Source: Enterobacter ludwigii (lineage in GTDB: Bacteria; Pseudomonadota; Gammaproteobacteria; Enterobacterales; Enterobacteriaceae). From it: 64,000 nt of DNA. Positions 9,339-17,895 of this stretch are shown piece after piece. Within the stretch, counting starts at the first letter, position 1, and each line of letters begins with the position of its first letter. Made by a program: the position numbers and the translations under genes. A model generated the notes under the pieces. The model was not told where the DNA came from and ran no database searches. It saw only the letters and a program-made list of their open reading frames with translations. The stretch lies in NCBI RefSeq assembly GCF_001750725.1, contig NZ_CP017279.1, positions 1,860,001 to 1,924,000 on the forward strand, in the 5' to 3' direction.

Positions 9339-9899
9339 CTATTTCCGTATTTGATTTATAAATCGCTGACATAAACAGACCAGCTCCGGCTGCGAGAGAT
9401 AGTCCATATGACCGCAGGGTATGCGCTCGTCCGCCTGGTGAAACCAAAGGCGAGAAATCCAGTCTTGCTGCCCCTGAACCAAAAGATGATGGCAGTCAGG
9501 ACGCTGACGAGCCACGGGGCCGTAAGCAAAAATACTCACGCGAGACAGGACTGAGGACGGCAGGTGAAGATTATTAAAGAGTTCCAATCCACAGCTTCCG
9601 GAAAGTAACAGCGTGTGATCCGCCGATTCCAGCAACGCGATCGCAATGTTTCGATAGCGCTCGCCAAACGCTGCCCTGCGAGAAGTGAGGTAGTCCCGCG
9701 CATTGCTGCAACTTGCACGCAATAAACCCGTATCACACCATGGCTGGGTTTGAGGTATCCAGGGGAAATTTTCAGTGACAGGCATGGCCCCCTCCGTCAG
9801 CAAAGACTGGAGGAACAAACTCTGCACCGGGCTGAGCGCAAGGTTGCCGGGACGGCTTCTTCCCGTGATAAAAGCGATGTTAAGTCGCATGCCGGTCAC
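9339..9899 (-). CDS. Small alpha/beta-hydrolase-like protein, lipid operon gene 10
   Basis: 186 aa, not recognised as a named family. Its pattern fits a divergent serine alpha/beta-hydrolase: a nucleophile-elbow-like LLLSGSCGLEL (S102, with small residues at -2 and +2), a later strand ending HLLVQGQQDW with D146, and PCGHMDYL with H164, in the Ser-Asp-His order and spacing of that fold. No signal peptide is seen. It overlaps the upstream glycosyltransferase by 4 bp (ATGA). It could be a thioesterase, a lipase-like deacylase, or a degenerate non-catalytic member. Confidence 0.6.
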   Translation of the reverse strand: MTGMRLNIAFITGRSRPGNLALSPVQSLFLQSLLTEGAMPVTENFPWIPQTQPWCDTGLLRASCSNARDYLTSRRAAFGERYRNIAIALLESADHTLLLSGSCGLELFNNLHLPSSVLSRVSIFAYGPVARQRPDCHHLLVQGQQDWISRLWFHQADERIPCGHMDYLSQPELVCLCQRFINQIRK

Positions 9900-11020
9900 A
9901 ATGAGCTGAAGCGGTCATTACTGAAAACGCGATAGCGACGCGAACGCCAGTGAATATTCCGGTTGAACAAGGCATGGATTAAATGCACAGGCTGCAACAG
10001 CTCTGATAACACCGACATCACCGGCCTTGCGGAAATAGTCTCTGACACTAAACGCTGTATACGGCGCAAGGCAACGTGGCGAACGAGAAGGACCACCGCC
10101 AGTAACACGCAATTTATCCCCCCATTGAATGCGAGCACCACCATCGCCCAAAGCAGTAACGGATGTAAACCCTGAAGAAGAAAGATTGCCAGATTCGTAC
10201 CAGCAGGCTTCTCACGCATCAACAATGTGGCGAACAAAAACCAGCGGTGCATCTGACGAAAATACCGTCTGACGTCAGGTACGCTGGTTTGTACGCTCAC
10301 AGGCGCGACAGACTGTACGATGTTTACCCCTTGCTGAGTAAGAAGCGTTGCCAGCGCGAGATCATCGGTCAGATGTCGAAGGATGGGCGAAAATCCCCCC
10401 ACGTTTTCCAGCACACGTAAAGGTAACAGGTAGCACATGCCATTTAGCGTTAACGGTCTGACAAAAGGCAGCAACGGCAGATACGTCAGCGCTGAGTTAT
10501 CATTAACAAATTGTGCCAGCAGTCGCGACGGTAAGTTGTCGGTAGCCACATACCAGGGCAGCGCGGTGACAAGCGAATGATCATCAAGCGCGGCAAGCAT
10601 CGTGTTTAGCGATGTCGCCGTCAGTACCGCATCGTCATCTAAAATCAGGACCGTCAGGGTCTTAACCTGCTTTCTTCCTTGCTCAAGCTTATATAACTTT
10701 GGATTTATCCCTTCCGGCGCTTCAGGGTATGCGCAGATATGAATAGCGCTCTGAGGGTAACGCGTCTGCAACCGCTGCGTTACCCTTGCGGCCTCCGCGT
10801 CGTCCACGTCAGTCAGCCAAAGAAACGTTGCGCCAGGCAAATTTTGAAGACTCGCGGCCAACACCGTCTCTAACGCAGGATCACCGCTGAGTATGGGTTG
10901 CATGACCGTAATGTCGCTGAAAGAGCGAGAGATGTTATCCCTTGTGGCTGTAAGCATTTTCTGCGTGATACAGACTTTGAAAAGCAGAATGGCCAGCCAT
11001 GCTATTGCGATAATTAACAC
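9896..11020 (-). CDS. HpnI/ceramide-glucosyltransferase-like GT2-fold enzyme, gene 9
   Basis: Membrane-bound glycosyltransferase of the GT-A fold, 374 aa. An N-terminal membrane anchor (about 1-18) precedes the catalytic domain with a DDD (128-130) metal site, a TDDLAL segment, and the processive/GT21-type signature RQMHRW. Two or more hydrophobic segments follow at about 280-330. This arrangement is that of ceramide glucosyltransferases and hopanoid-cluster HpnI, which transfer a sugar to a lipid alcohol at the inner membrane. The start is a GTG overlapping the preceding stop by 7 bp. The acceptor is unknown. Confidence 0.82.
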   Translation of the reverse strand: MLIIAIAWLAILLFKVCITQKMLTATRDNISRSFSDITVMQPILSGDPALETVLAASLQNLPGATFLWLTDVDDAEAARVTQRLQTRYPQSAIHICAYPEAPEGINPKLYKLEQGRKQVKTLTVLILDDDAVLTATSLNTMLAALDDHSLVTALPWYVATDNLPSRLLAQFVNDNSALTYLPLLPFVRPLTLNGMCYLLPLRVLENVGGFSPILRHLTDDLALATLLTQQGVNIVQSVAPVSVQTSVPDVRRYFRQMHRWFLFATLLMREKPAGTNLAIFLLQGLHPLLLWAMVVLAFNGGINCVLLAVVLLVRHVALRRIQRLVSETISARPVMSVLSELLQPVHLIHALFNRNIHWRSRRYRVFSNDRFSSL

Positions 11021-11988
11021 AGGCGCTCTTCCTTGAGTTGTTCTAAAAACGTACGCAGGCTGACGTCAAAATCCATTGATGGTGGACCAAAGTCATCCAG
11101 CATACGCGTAACATTCAGGGTGTTAGTATAGCCAAAGACGGCAACGCCAAAACGGGTAATCGGGGGTTCTCCCGGCAACGGCAGCCAGCGCCACAGCCTC
11201 TCAAGTATGCCAGCAAAACACATCGCTGTTCCCAGGCGCACGGTTTTATGCGGTTGAGGCAAACCCAACTGCTGCAAGACGTCACATAACAGCCGATGGA
11301 TTTCGACAGATTGACTGGCGGAGATGTTATAACACGGGCGGAGATGACTGCGTTTCACGGCACGCATCAGGTAATCCCCTAGCACATCGACGTGCATAAT
11401 GTCGGCCTGCACTTTTACACCGCGGCTAAGGATAGAGGGCAGCTTTCCTTTTTTAGCCGCAGCCAACAGAGGCGGTAAGAGCAAGCGATCGCCTTCACCA
11501 AATACGGCACAAGGGCGAAAAATGGTTTTCTCACCCTGATACGTCTCAACAAGGCACTCTGCCTGACGTTTTGTGCGCCCATATTGGCTGCTAAATTCGG
11601 GGCCGATAGCATCACATTCACGCAGTCCTGGCTGGTGCGCAAAACGGTAATAAACCGCCGCGCTTGAAATAAATATGAGTCGTGGAAAGCCACGATGACG
11701 GCAAAAATCGATAACATGCCGGGTCGTCTCAACGTTATCCCGGTAATAATCGTGCTCACGACCCCAGGGCGAAGTCCTTCCTGCCGCGTGAATAACCACA
11801 TCGGGTACGACATCTAGCGTATGAAGCTGGTCTAACCCAAGTGCGTAATACTCAACTGATGCGGGCAACGCGACATGTTCACGGCGCCCGACGCCGCACA
11901 GCGAAACGCCGTCAGTATCGGCAAAACGCCGGATAAAAGCCCCGCCAATGAAACCCGATGCTCCGGTTACCATAATCTTCACGGCCAT
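11014..11988 (-). CDS. NAD-dependent epimerase/dehydratase (extended SDR) B, gene 8
   Basis: 324-aa extended short-chain dehydrogenase with N-terminal nucleotide motif GASGFIG (9-15) and active-site S109/Y136/K140 (QYGRTK). It is a paralogue of the SDR at 16879-17895: both carry SPWG after the NAD-domain strand (73-76 here), AVYY/AVYF before the catalytic Tyr, and EPPITRF/EPPVTRY near the C-terminus. It resembles 3-beta-hydroxysteroid dehydrogenase/OleD-type enzymes that reduce or oxidise a lipid keto/hydroxyl group. Overlaps the desaturase gene by 10 bp. Confidence 0.83.
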   Translation of the reverse strand: MAVKIMVTGASGFIGGAFIRRFADTDGVSLCGVGRREHVALPASVEYYALGLDQLHTLDVVPDVVIHAAGRTSPWGREHDYYRDNVETTRHVIDFCRHRGFPRLIFISSAAVYYRFAHQPGLRECDAIGPEFSSQYGRTKRQAECLVETYQGEKTIFRPCAVFGEGDRLLLPPLLAAAKKGKLPSILSRGVKVQADIMHVDVLGDYLMRAVKRSHLRPCYNISASQSVEIHRLLCDVLQQLGLPQPHKTVRLGTAMCFAGILERLWRWLPLPGEPPITRFGVAVFGYTNTLNVTRMLDDFGPPSMDFDVSLRTFLEQLKEERLC

Positions 11989-13091
11989 TCTCCGTGTCGC
12001 TCAGGGCGTTCACCCATGCGCCTGAGAAAACGCTGCTGGAGAGACATTAAATCGGCGAGGGTGAGCCGTCGATAATCCAGCCCTTCTCGCGCGGCGACAT
12101 CCTCGATGATTCGGCTCAACTGAGGATAATGGCGATGACTCCAGTGCGGGAAAAGATGGTGAGTCAGATGAAGATTGAGGCCACCCAGCCAGTAACCCAT
12201 GAACGCGGGCCGTGTCGACCAGTCAAAGGTCGTTGCAAAGGTATGGGAAAGCCTGCCTTGAGCCATTTTACCCCCGTCAGGGGGGAGCTGAGCGCTGCCC
12301 TTTGCCCAGTGCGTCCCGATGACGAGCATGACGAATATCAGAGAAGAGATCATCTGACAGAGCATATAGGTCAGCAAAATTGAACCGGCGCTAAATCTGT
12401 CGGCCAACAACCACATGGGTAACACGAGGCTGAACGCTGCGTGCAAGGCTTTACCCGTCAAAAAAAACGTCCAGCCGATAATACCCTGCTGCGCCAGATG
12501 AGGCGTCACCGGTGTATATCCCCCTCTGTCGAGCCAGTCAACAATCCAGATATACCAGGGGAAGGTTAATGCGGCGACCAACGGCCAGTAGTAGCGCTGC
12601 GCCCGCATAAAGGGGCGCCAGCGCTGCCAGGGCGTCTGGCGCATAAGACCATTTTCTGCGGTGTCCGGATCGTAACATTCTATGTTGGTGAATCCATGAT
12701 GAAATCTGACATGGCGAACGCGCCAGCAATCGGGATCCAGGCCGAGTGGGATAGCGACAATACGGTTTACCCACGCGTTAGCTTTTTTACCTTTCAGAAA
12801 GGCATTATGAGACGCATCATGCACGACGTTCACGGTCAGCAACATCGCGAAAACGATGGCGGCAAAATACCATGAAAAATACAGGGGCAGGTCACTCTGA
12901 TGAAGCGCTAACGCATAACTTCCAATACAACCACCAGCCAGCATCACTGTTTTAACCAGCATTCGGCCATCTGCATAGCGATGATCGCCCCGTTCTGTTA
13001 ACAACGCGCGTGTTTCGCTGTGAAGTGCTGCAACCAGCCCGGGGGGATCGGCGGGAAAGGTCAACCGCTTGTCAGGATTAAACTGGTTCAC
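11979..13091 (-). CDS. Membrane fatty-acid desaturase, gene 7
   Basis: 370-aa di-iron membrane desaturase. Three histidine boxes are intact: HDASH (91-95), HVRFHH (127-132) and HLTHH near 308-312, with further His in FPHWSHRH. Hydrophobic pairs lie at about 45-90 and 180-260. Family members introduce a double bond or hydroxyl into acyl chains of lipids, using O2 and electrons from ferredoxin or cytochrome b5-like partners. No fused electron-transfer domain is present. The start is GTG 13091 with AGGGGGAT upstream, overlapping the previous stop by 14 bp. Confidence 0.85.
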   Translation of the reverse strand: MNQFNPDKRLTFPADPPGLVAALHSETRALLTERGDHRYADGRMLVKTVMLAGGCIGSYALALHQSDLPLYFSWYFAAIVFAMLLTVNVVHDASHNAFLKGKKANAWVNRIVAIPLGLDPDCWRVRHVRFHHGFTNIECYDPDTAENGLMRQTPWQRWRPFMRAQRYYWPLVAALTFPWYIWIVDWLDRGGYTPVTPHLAQQGIIGWTFFLTGKALHAAFSLVLPMWLLADRFSAGSILLTYMLCQMISSLIFVMLVIGTHWAKGSAQLPPDGGKMAQGRLSHTFATTFDWSTRPAFMGYWLGGLNLHLTHHLFPHWSHRHYPQLSRIIEDVAAREGLDYRRLTLADLMSLQQRFLRRMGERPERHGEWP

Positions 13092-14205
13092 TTATCCCCC
13101 TTTTTGTTCTGCGCCCAAGGCCATAGGTGAGTGCAATACCGTGTGCGGCCAGTGCCGCCATAACTGCAACCCAATAGACGTGATTCCAGCCCCAATAACC
13201 CAAGAAAAGCAGCGGTAAAGAGAGCGTGACCAGACACCACATCATCACTCCCCAGCGCTGCCCCTCGCTGATCCCACCCAATGCGACAGAGCCAGCTGCC
13301 AGCAATATAAACAACAGGGACTGCGCAGCACCCACGTTATCTATGCTGTATCCGTAGCGCTGGATGTAGCCCAGAACAAGCGCAAACAACAGAATAGCCC
13401 CGACACCTGTCATTAATATCGAACAGTCAAACTGGCGATGTCGGAGGCGAACCGTTTTAAAAATACCTGCCATTTGCAAAAAAGGAAGATTACTTTCCTG
13501 CATCGGGTTTAACGATGGCTTCCTGCCTTTTACCCCATAGGTCGACTTCTCCTGCGAGGGCATCTCGCAGAACGTACCGAATAATTTATCCCAGAAAATA
13601 AAGGTGCCACCGTAGTTGGTATCGGCATAGCGCTTATTATTAAGGTGATGAACGCGATGATGTGTCGGGGTAACAAATACCTTTTCTAGCCACCCCAGCG
13701 TTGGCGTTAATGCGTTATGGTTAAAAAACTGAATGCTGTAATGCACGATGGAAACCGCCAGAAAGACACTCAGCGGTACGCCAGCCAGCGCTAACACCAA
13801 AAAGAAAGGGATTGACGTTAATGACGAGTACCAGGAATTTCGCACCCCCAGCGACAGGTTATAGTTCTCCCCCTGATGGTGAACAACGTGAACAGCCCAC
13901 AGTAGCCGAAGCTGGTGATGGAGACGATGAAGCCAGTAGAAACCAACGTCCCATGCTAACAATGTAAAGAGCCATACCCCGACGGCAGGCCATCCCTCAA
14001 AAAGATTCAGGCTAAAGTGTTCCAGCACAAATCCGTAGCAAAGCACCTCCAGGCACCGGAAAAACCACAGCATAATGTGCCCGGAATTGAGATTGAAAAT
14101 GATATCGAGCCAGTCAATATTCTGCCGCCGTGTGAACTGAAGAATACAGGCCTCAGCACACACGAAAAACAGCATAAAAAGAACGGGAAACAGGAGTTCA
14201 CTCAC
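13078..14205 (-). CDS. Sterol-desaturase-family (fatty acid hydroxylase) membrane enzyme, gene 6
   Basis: Di-iron hydroxylase-superfamily membrane protein, 375 aa from the GTG at 14205, which overlaps the PAP2 stop by 8 bp and has AAAGGA upstream; an ATG at 14283 is possible but adds 26 residues over the preceding gene. Histidine clusters: HRLHH, HVVHH and HHRVHH, plus NHNAL. Hydrophobic segments fill residues 1-120 and the C-terminal 120 residues. Relatives hydroxylate sterols, sphingoid bases, fatty acids or carotenoids, so this gene probably oxidises the lipid chain. An O2 requirement contrasts with the anaerobic nar genes next door. Confidence 0.83.
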   Translation of the reverse strand: MSELLFPVLFMLFFVCAEACILQFTRRQNIDWLDIIFNLNSGHIMLWFFRCLEVLCYGFVLEHFSLNLFEGWPAVGVWLFTLLAWDVGFYWLHRLHHQLRLLWAVHVVHHQGENYNLSLGVRNSWYSSLTSIPFFLVLALAGVPLSVFLAVSIVHYSIQFFNHNALTPTLGWLEKVFVTPTHHRVHHLNNKRYADTNYGGTFIFWDKLFGTFCEMPSQEKSTYGVKGRKPSLNPMQESNLPFLQMAGIFKTVRLRHRQFDCSILMTGVGAILLFALVLGYIQRYGYSIDNVGAAQSLLFILLAAGSVALGGISEGQRWGVMMWCLVTLSLPLLFLGYWGWNHVYWVAVMAALAAHGIALTYGLGRRTKRGISEPV

Positions 14206-14815
14206 CGGGTATTCCTTTATATTTTTGTCTGCGCACGTCCAGATGCCCTGCCAGCCATACACTGGCCCCTGCCAGCAAAACACCCGCCATTAAATCAATA
14301 AACAGATGCCTTCTCAGCTGAAGGATAGAGTAAGCAATAGCACACGCCCAGATGACGCTTGCAACCGCCATCCAGCGTAAACGCCCTGCCGCTATCGCCC
14401 AGACGGCGAGTGCCGTCAGCGCAGCGTGCAAAGAGGGAAAGCAATTTTGACGGGAATCGACAGAGACCAGCCACCCCAAGACTCTGGAAGAAACACCCTC
14501 TCCTGCCAGCGTGGGATGCACCATGGTGGTCGGCCATAACAGATATATGATGCCTGCCCCCAGCGCCGAAAATTGCATGGACCGGGCAAGCCACCGCACT
14601 CGGTCATACGGCGTTAATAAATATCCCAACGGGACAATCAAGAAAAAGGACAAGTAGAGCCACACCGCATCAGGCGAAAAGGGAATTAACGCGTCAACCC
14701 GTAGTGGGGTTAAACGATAACCTTCACCCTGTAACCTGTCGCAAAGCGAATAAACGACCCCGACCGACCCCCACCCCACTAGCATCTGCTTGAGGCGTTG
14801 CAGAAATTCACTCAT
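14198..14815 (-). CDS. PAP2-family membrane phosphatase, gene 5
   Basis: 205 aa with about five membrane segments. The phosphatase motifs PSLH (131-134 counted from the ATG at 14827) and RRHLFID (172-178) match the C2 and C3 motifs of type 2 phosphatidic acid phosphatases; the C1 lysine/arginine motif is not clear. Such enzymes dephosphorylate lipid phosphates or pyrophosphates at the membrane. The ATG at 14815 is preferred since it forms an ATGA overlap with the upstream stop and follows GGGGAAAAGA; ATG 14827 is in frame four codons earlier. Confidence 0.82.
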   Translation of the reverse strand: MSEFLQRLKQMLVGWGSVGVVYSLCDRLQGEGYRLTPLRVDALIPFSPDAVWLYLSFFLIVPLGYLLTPYDRVRWLARSMQFSALGAGIIYLLWPTTMVHPTLAGEGVSSRVLGWLVSVDSRQNCFPSLHAALTALAVWAIAAGRLRWMAVASVIWACAIAYSILQLRRHLFIDLMAGVLLAGASVWLAGHLDVRRQKYKGIPGE

Positions 14816-16098
14816 TCTTTTCCCCATTCACGGACTATGCGCCGTCGTTTTGCGTCAAAGTTCGGTGATACGCTTCGGGACTGCAGCACCCATACCAGCC
14901 GGGAAGTGTCTATTCCCTGTAACGTAAACAGCTCATTCAGCGCGTCGCGGCAGTGAGGAAGTATTGCTGCGTCACAATCCGCGGTAAGACACAGTCTCTC
15001 TGCTTCTGTTTGTACCAGGCGATAGTCTGCGGTAAGTGGGAGCGTGACGGCCAGCACGCGGCTGCAGGGGTCGGCAAAAATAACCTGCGGTTTGCCCGTG
15101 CTATCCGGGAGAAGGAGTTGATCGTCCTGTCGACCCTCAATACGCTCAATCGCGCGCGCCGCACTTCCACACGAGCACCGCGCCTCGCGGGCAACCAGTA
15201 TGTCATCAAGGCGGTAACGGACGATGGGCTGCGTGCTGCGGGTGAAATCGGTGATAACAGGCGTAAAGCGCTTCTCATCCAGCCAGTGGGGCTCAACGTG
15301 AATAAATTCCTCGTTCAGATGTAACGTCCCAAAAGAACAGGTTGAAGCTAAAAAACCCTCTGTTGCCTGGTAGATTTCACCCACGCTACCAAATACCTGG
15401 TGGATAAGTGCCCTGTCCTGTTCCTCCAGAACTTCGGCGACAGAAATCACCTTTTTGACATTCAGCTGCAGCGTTCCGTCCAGTACCGCCAGCGCCAGCG
15501 CACGTAATACCTGTGCGGGGGCAACAATGATCGTCGGAGAAAACTGTTCTACATGGCGCAATTGCGGCTGAAACGGCGCCAGTAAATCGTAAAATTCCAG
15601 GCTCAACCAGCGGCTGCTCACACTCTGGTAAAGGTTATTATTTGCCCTCAGAAACAGTGCAACCCGTTCCCGGGCAAAAAGACCGTCCGGTAAGGCCCTG
15701 GCAAGCATACCTGCAGCCCAAATTTGCTGCTCCTTCGGACTGACAACAAATAACCCACGTCTGCCGGAAGTACCTGATGACAGGCCCACGCTAAATCGGC
15801 CTATTTTCGGACTGAAGTCCCGGCTCTGTTCACTTTTCAGCGCGCAGGCCATCAGCGCGTCACGCTTAAGACCTTCAGTGTTCATTTCATCGAAATGCGT
15901 CATCATCAACGCCTTGTCCATCAGCGGCCACTGTCCGAACGGCACCGCGCGAAATCGCTGAAACCATGGGCTTTTCGATAACACGTTCCGCCTGAAGCGA
16001 TGCAGTTTTTTTTCCTGCCATCTCTCCAGTTTTTCACGTTCGGTAAAACGCCGTCTGCGGGTGCAGAAATAGCGCCACATCAACATAATGAGGTTCAC
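14812..16098 (-). CDS. F390-synthetase/PaaK-like adenylate-forming enzyme, gene 4
   Basis: 428 aa, shorter than the usual acyl-CoA ligase and lacking part of the large domain, in the manner of the F390-synthetase-related group. AMP-binding motifs: SSGTSGRRG (107-115), YQATEG (243-248) and YRLDDI (295-300); a CSCGS Cys motif at 308-312 precedes RIEGRQDD. These enzymes activate a carboxylate with ATP. In this operon it could activate a fatty or beta-hydroxy acid, a role comparable with OleC, but the substrate is unknown. Start is GTG 16098, overlapping the MBL gene stop by 4 bp (GTGA). Confidence 0.82.
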   Translation of the reverse strand: MNLIMLMWRYFCTRRRRFTEREKLERWQEKKLHRFRRNVLSKSPWFQRFRAVPFGQWPLMDKALMMTHFDEMNTEGLKRDALMACALKSEQSRDFSPKIGRFSVGLSSGTSGRRGLFVVSPKEQQIWAAGMLARALPDGLFARERVALFLRANNNLYQSVSSRWLSLEFYDLLAPFQPQLRHVEQFSPTIIVAPAQVLRALALAVLDGTLQLNVKKVISVAEVLEEQDRALIHQVFGSVGEIYQATEGFLASTCSFGTLHLNEEFIHVEPHWLDEKRFTPVITDFTRSTQPIVRYRLDDILVAREARCSCGSAARAIERIEGRQDDQLLLPDSTGKPQVIFADPCSRVLAVTLPLTADYRLVQTEAERLCLTADCDAAILPHCRDALNELFTLQGIDTSRLVWVLQSRSVSPNFDAKRRRIVREWGKE

Positions 16099-16901
16099 AA
16101 ATCGCCCTCATGACACAGACGAATATCCACTTTACCGTTTTTCCAGAGTTGATTGAGTTGCCGGAGCGTCTGGTAATAAGCAGAGGGATCGGACATCACC
16201 AGACTGGCAAGCCGTGAAGGACCGCGCATCTCCCGGTAATTGTCAGGAGACCAGGCCGCATCTGCGGCCAAAAGTGTCCAGCCGTCCTCTGTCAGGACGA
16301 ATGCCCCGAAGTGTCCGGCCGCATGGCCTGCAAGCGGGATCAAAATAATTTCGCCCTGACTGTCCGGCAAAACATAGCCCCGCTCAAACGGAGCAAGCGC
16401 CTCGGGCAGCCTCAGGGTTTCGAAACCTTCAATGAAGCGCAATGACGACTCAAACCCGGAGGGGAAAAGTCCTGGCACAAATGCCTGACGCAGGGCGGCA
16501 AATCCTCTCAGCGCTCTCACCTGCTGCCAGCCCTCACCAGAACAAATACAGCTAACATCGGGGAAATCACGCAACCCTGCGACGTGATCGGCATGGAAGT
16601 GCGACAAGATAATCGCATCGATATCGCCCCCGACCAGGCCTTGTGCGTAAAGCTGTTGAGCCAGGGACTGTTTGGGGTCGAAATAGACCGGCGTGACTTG
16701 CCGGTAAATGCGAAAAATGCCCGAGCGCGTGTAGTGTTCAAACCAGGAGGAATAGCCGGTATCCCATAGCCATCGGTGTGAACCGACCTCCAGGAGCCAG
16801 GCTCGAGCGGGAAATTTGCACACCCTGAGACCAGCGCCTTTTAGAGCCATGCAGCCGATATGGGTGCAATATCCTGTTTCAAACGCGGTAATCTTTGCCA
16901 T
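16095..16901 (-). CDS. Metallo-beta-lactamase-fold hydrolase, gene 3
   Basis: 268 aa with a complete di-metal site: HFHADH (H101, H103, D105, H106), H193 in AGHAAGH, D214 in AADAAW and H264 in LCHEGDL. The pattern is closest to the N-acyl-homoserine-lactonase/quinolonase-like branch, so hydrolysis of a lactone or thioester is a reasonable guess. No signal peptide. It overlaps the SDR upstream by 23 bp and the adenylating enzyme downstream by 4 bp. Confidence 0.86.
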   Translation of the reverse strand: MAKITAFETGYCTHIGCMALKGAGLRVCKFPARAWLLEVGSHRWLWDTGYSSWFEHYTRSGIFRIYRQVTPVYFDPKQSLAQQLYAQGLVGGDIDAIILSHFHADHVAGLRDFPDVSCICSGEGWQQVRALRGFAALRQAFVPGLFPSGFESSLRFIEGFETLRLPEALAPFERGYVLPDSQGEIILIPLAGHAAGHFGAFVLTEDGWTLLAADAAWSPDNYREMRGPSRLASLVMSDPSAYYQTLRQLNQLWKNGKVDIRLCHEGDL

Positions 16902-17895
16902 TCGTCCTCAGCCATTCTCCCGTTAGCGCGATGCCTTCTGCCATTGAAAAGCGAGGGGTATAGCCCAACTCCTCTACGGCTTTTTTAGCGCTCAGCGTCA
17001 TATCGAAACAAACCGTTCCCGCACTGTAACGGGTGACGGGAGGTTCCTTATTGATGCACTTTCCGACTAATTCCATGCCACGCGCGGCCAGTGACACCAC
17101 CGGCCAGGGAATTGACCGGATCTGGTAGCGTAACCCCAGTTGCTGACGCAGCAACGCGTCAAGCATATCAACCAGCCGCTGCGGCTGGTGATTGGTCACG
17201 TTATAGATGCTGCCGGAATAAAGAGGCTGGCCCAAGGTTGCACGTTCCATAGCAAAGACCACGTTTTGTACGAAGGTCAAATCCAGAAGCGCTTCTCCTC
17301 CCCTGGGCAGGAGCAGTACCCCTCCGTCCTGATGGAGCTGACGCAGCAGGCGAGGAACGATCACCTTATCATGGGGACCGAAAAGCCCACGCGGGCGCAA
17401 AATGATGAACGTTGTCGCGCTGAAGTTTGCCACCGCATCTTCAATGATGCGTTCGGCTGCACGTTTGCTGCTGGCATAGTGGCTGGAAAATGTGTTCGCC
17501 AGGTAGGTTTCCGGAAGATCGTAGTGATGTTGAAAATCGAAGTAGACCGCAGGGGTAGAAATGTGGACAAAACGCGGAATGCCCGCGGTGCCCGCAGCCA
17601 TCGCCAGTTTTTTTGTTGCAATGACGTTAGCCTGCCAGAAAGCGTCCCTCCCTCCCCAGGGAGAAGATTTCGCTGCGCAGTGCCACACGGCATAGCACCC
17701 CTCCATGAGCCTGGCGCATTGGTCCAGAGACGCCAGGGACAAGTCGAGAGGGATAAACGTCGCGCCCACATGCTTTAAATGTGCACCTTCGACCTGATTA
17801 CGCCCCGTCGCCACTACGCTAAAGCCACGTTCCAGCAAATAGTGGACAGCGTTACGCCCCAGCCCGCTGGTTGCCCCTGTCACCAGGATCTTCAT
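16879..17895 (-). CDS. NAD-dependent epimerase/dehydratase (extended SDR) A, gene 2
   Basis: 338-aa extended SDR: GATSGLG nucleotide motif (7-13), S113, Y140 and K144 (YASSK) as active-site residues, SPWG at 78-81. Overlaps the KAS III-like gene by 4 bp (ATGA). A KAS III-like enzyme followed by such an SDR recalls oleA/oleD, where the SDR reduces the beta-keto group made by condensation; that role is inference. It is a paralogue of the SDR at 11014-11988, so the operon may carry out two redox steps on similar substrates. Confidence 0.84.
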   Translation of the reverse strand: MKILVTGATSGLGRNAVHYLLERGFSVVATGRNQVEGAHLKHVGATFIPLDLSLASLDQCARLMEGCYAVWHCAAKSSPWGGRDAFWQANVIATKKLAMAAGTAGIPRFVHISTPAVYFDFQHHYDLPETYLANTFSSHYASSKRAAERIIEDAVANFSATTFIILRPRGLFGPHDKVIVPRLLRQLHQDGGVLLLPRGGEALLDLTFVQNVVFAMERATLGQPLYSGSIYNVTNHQPQRLVDMLDALLRQQLGLRYQIRSIPWPVVSLAARGMELVGKCINKEPPVTRYSAGTVCFDMTLSAKKAVEELGYTPRFSMAEGIALTGEWLRTNGKDYRV

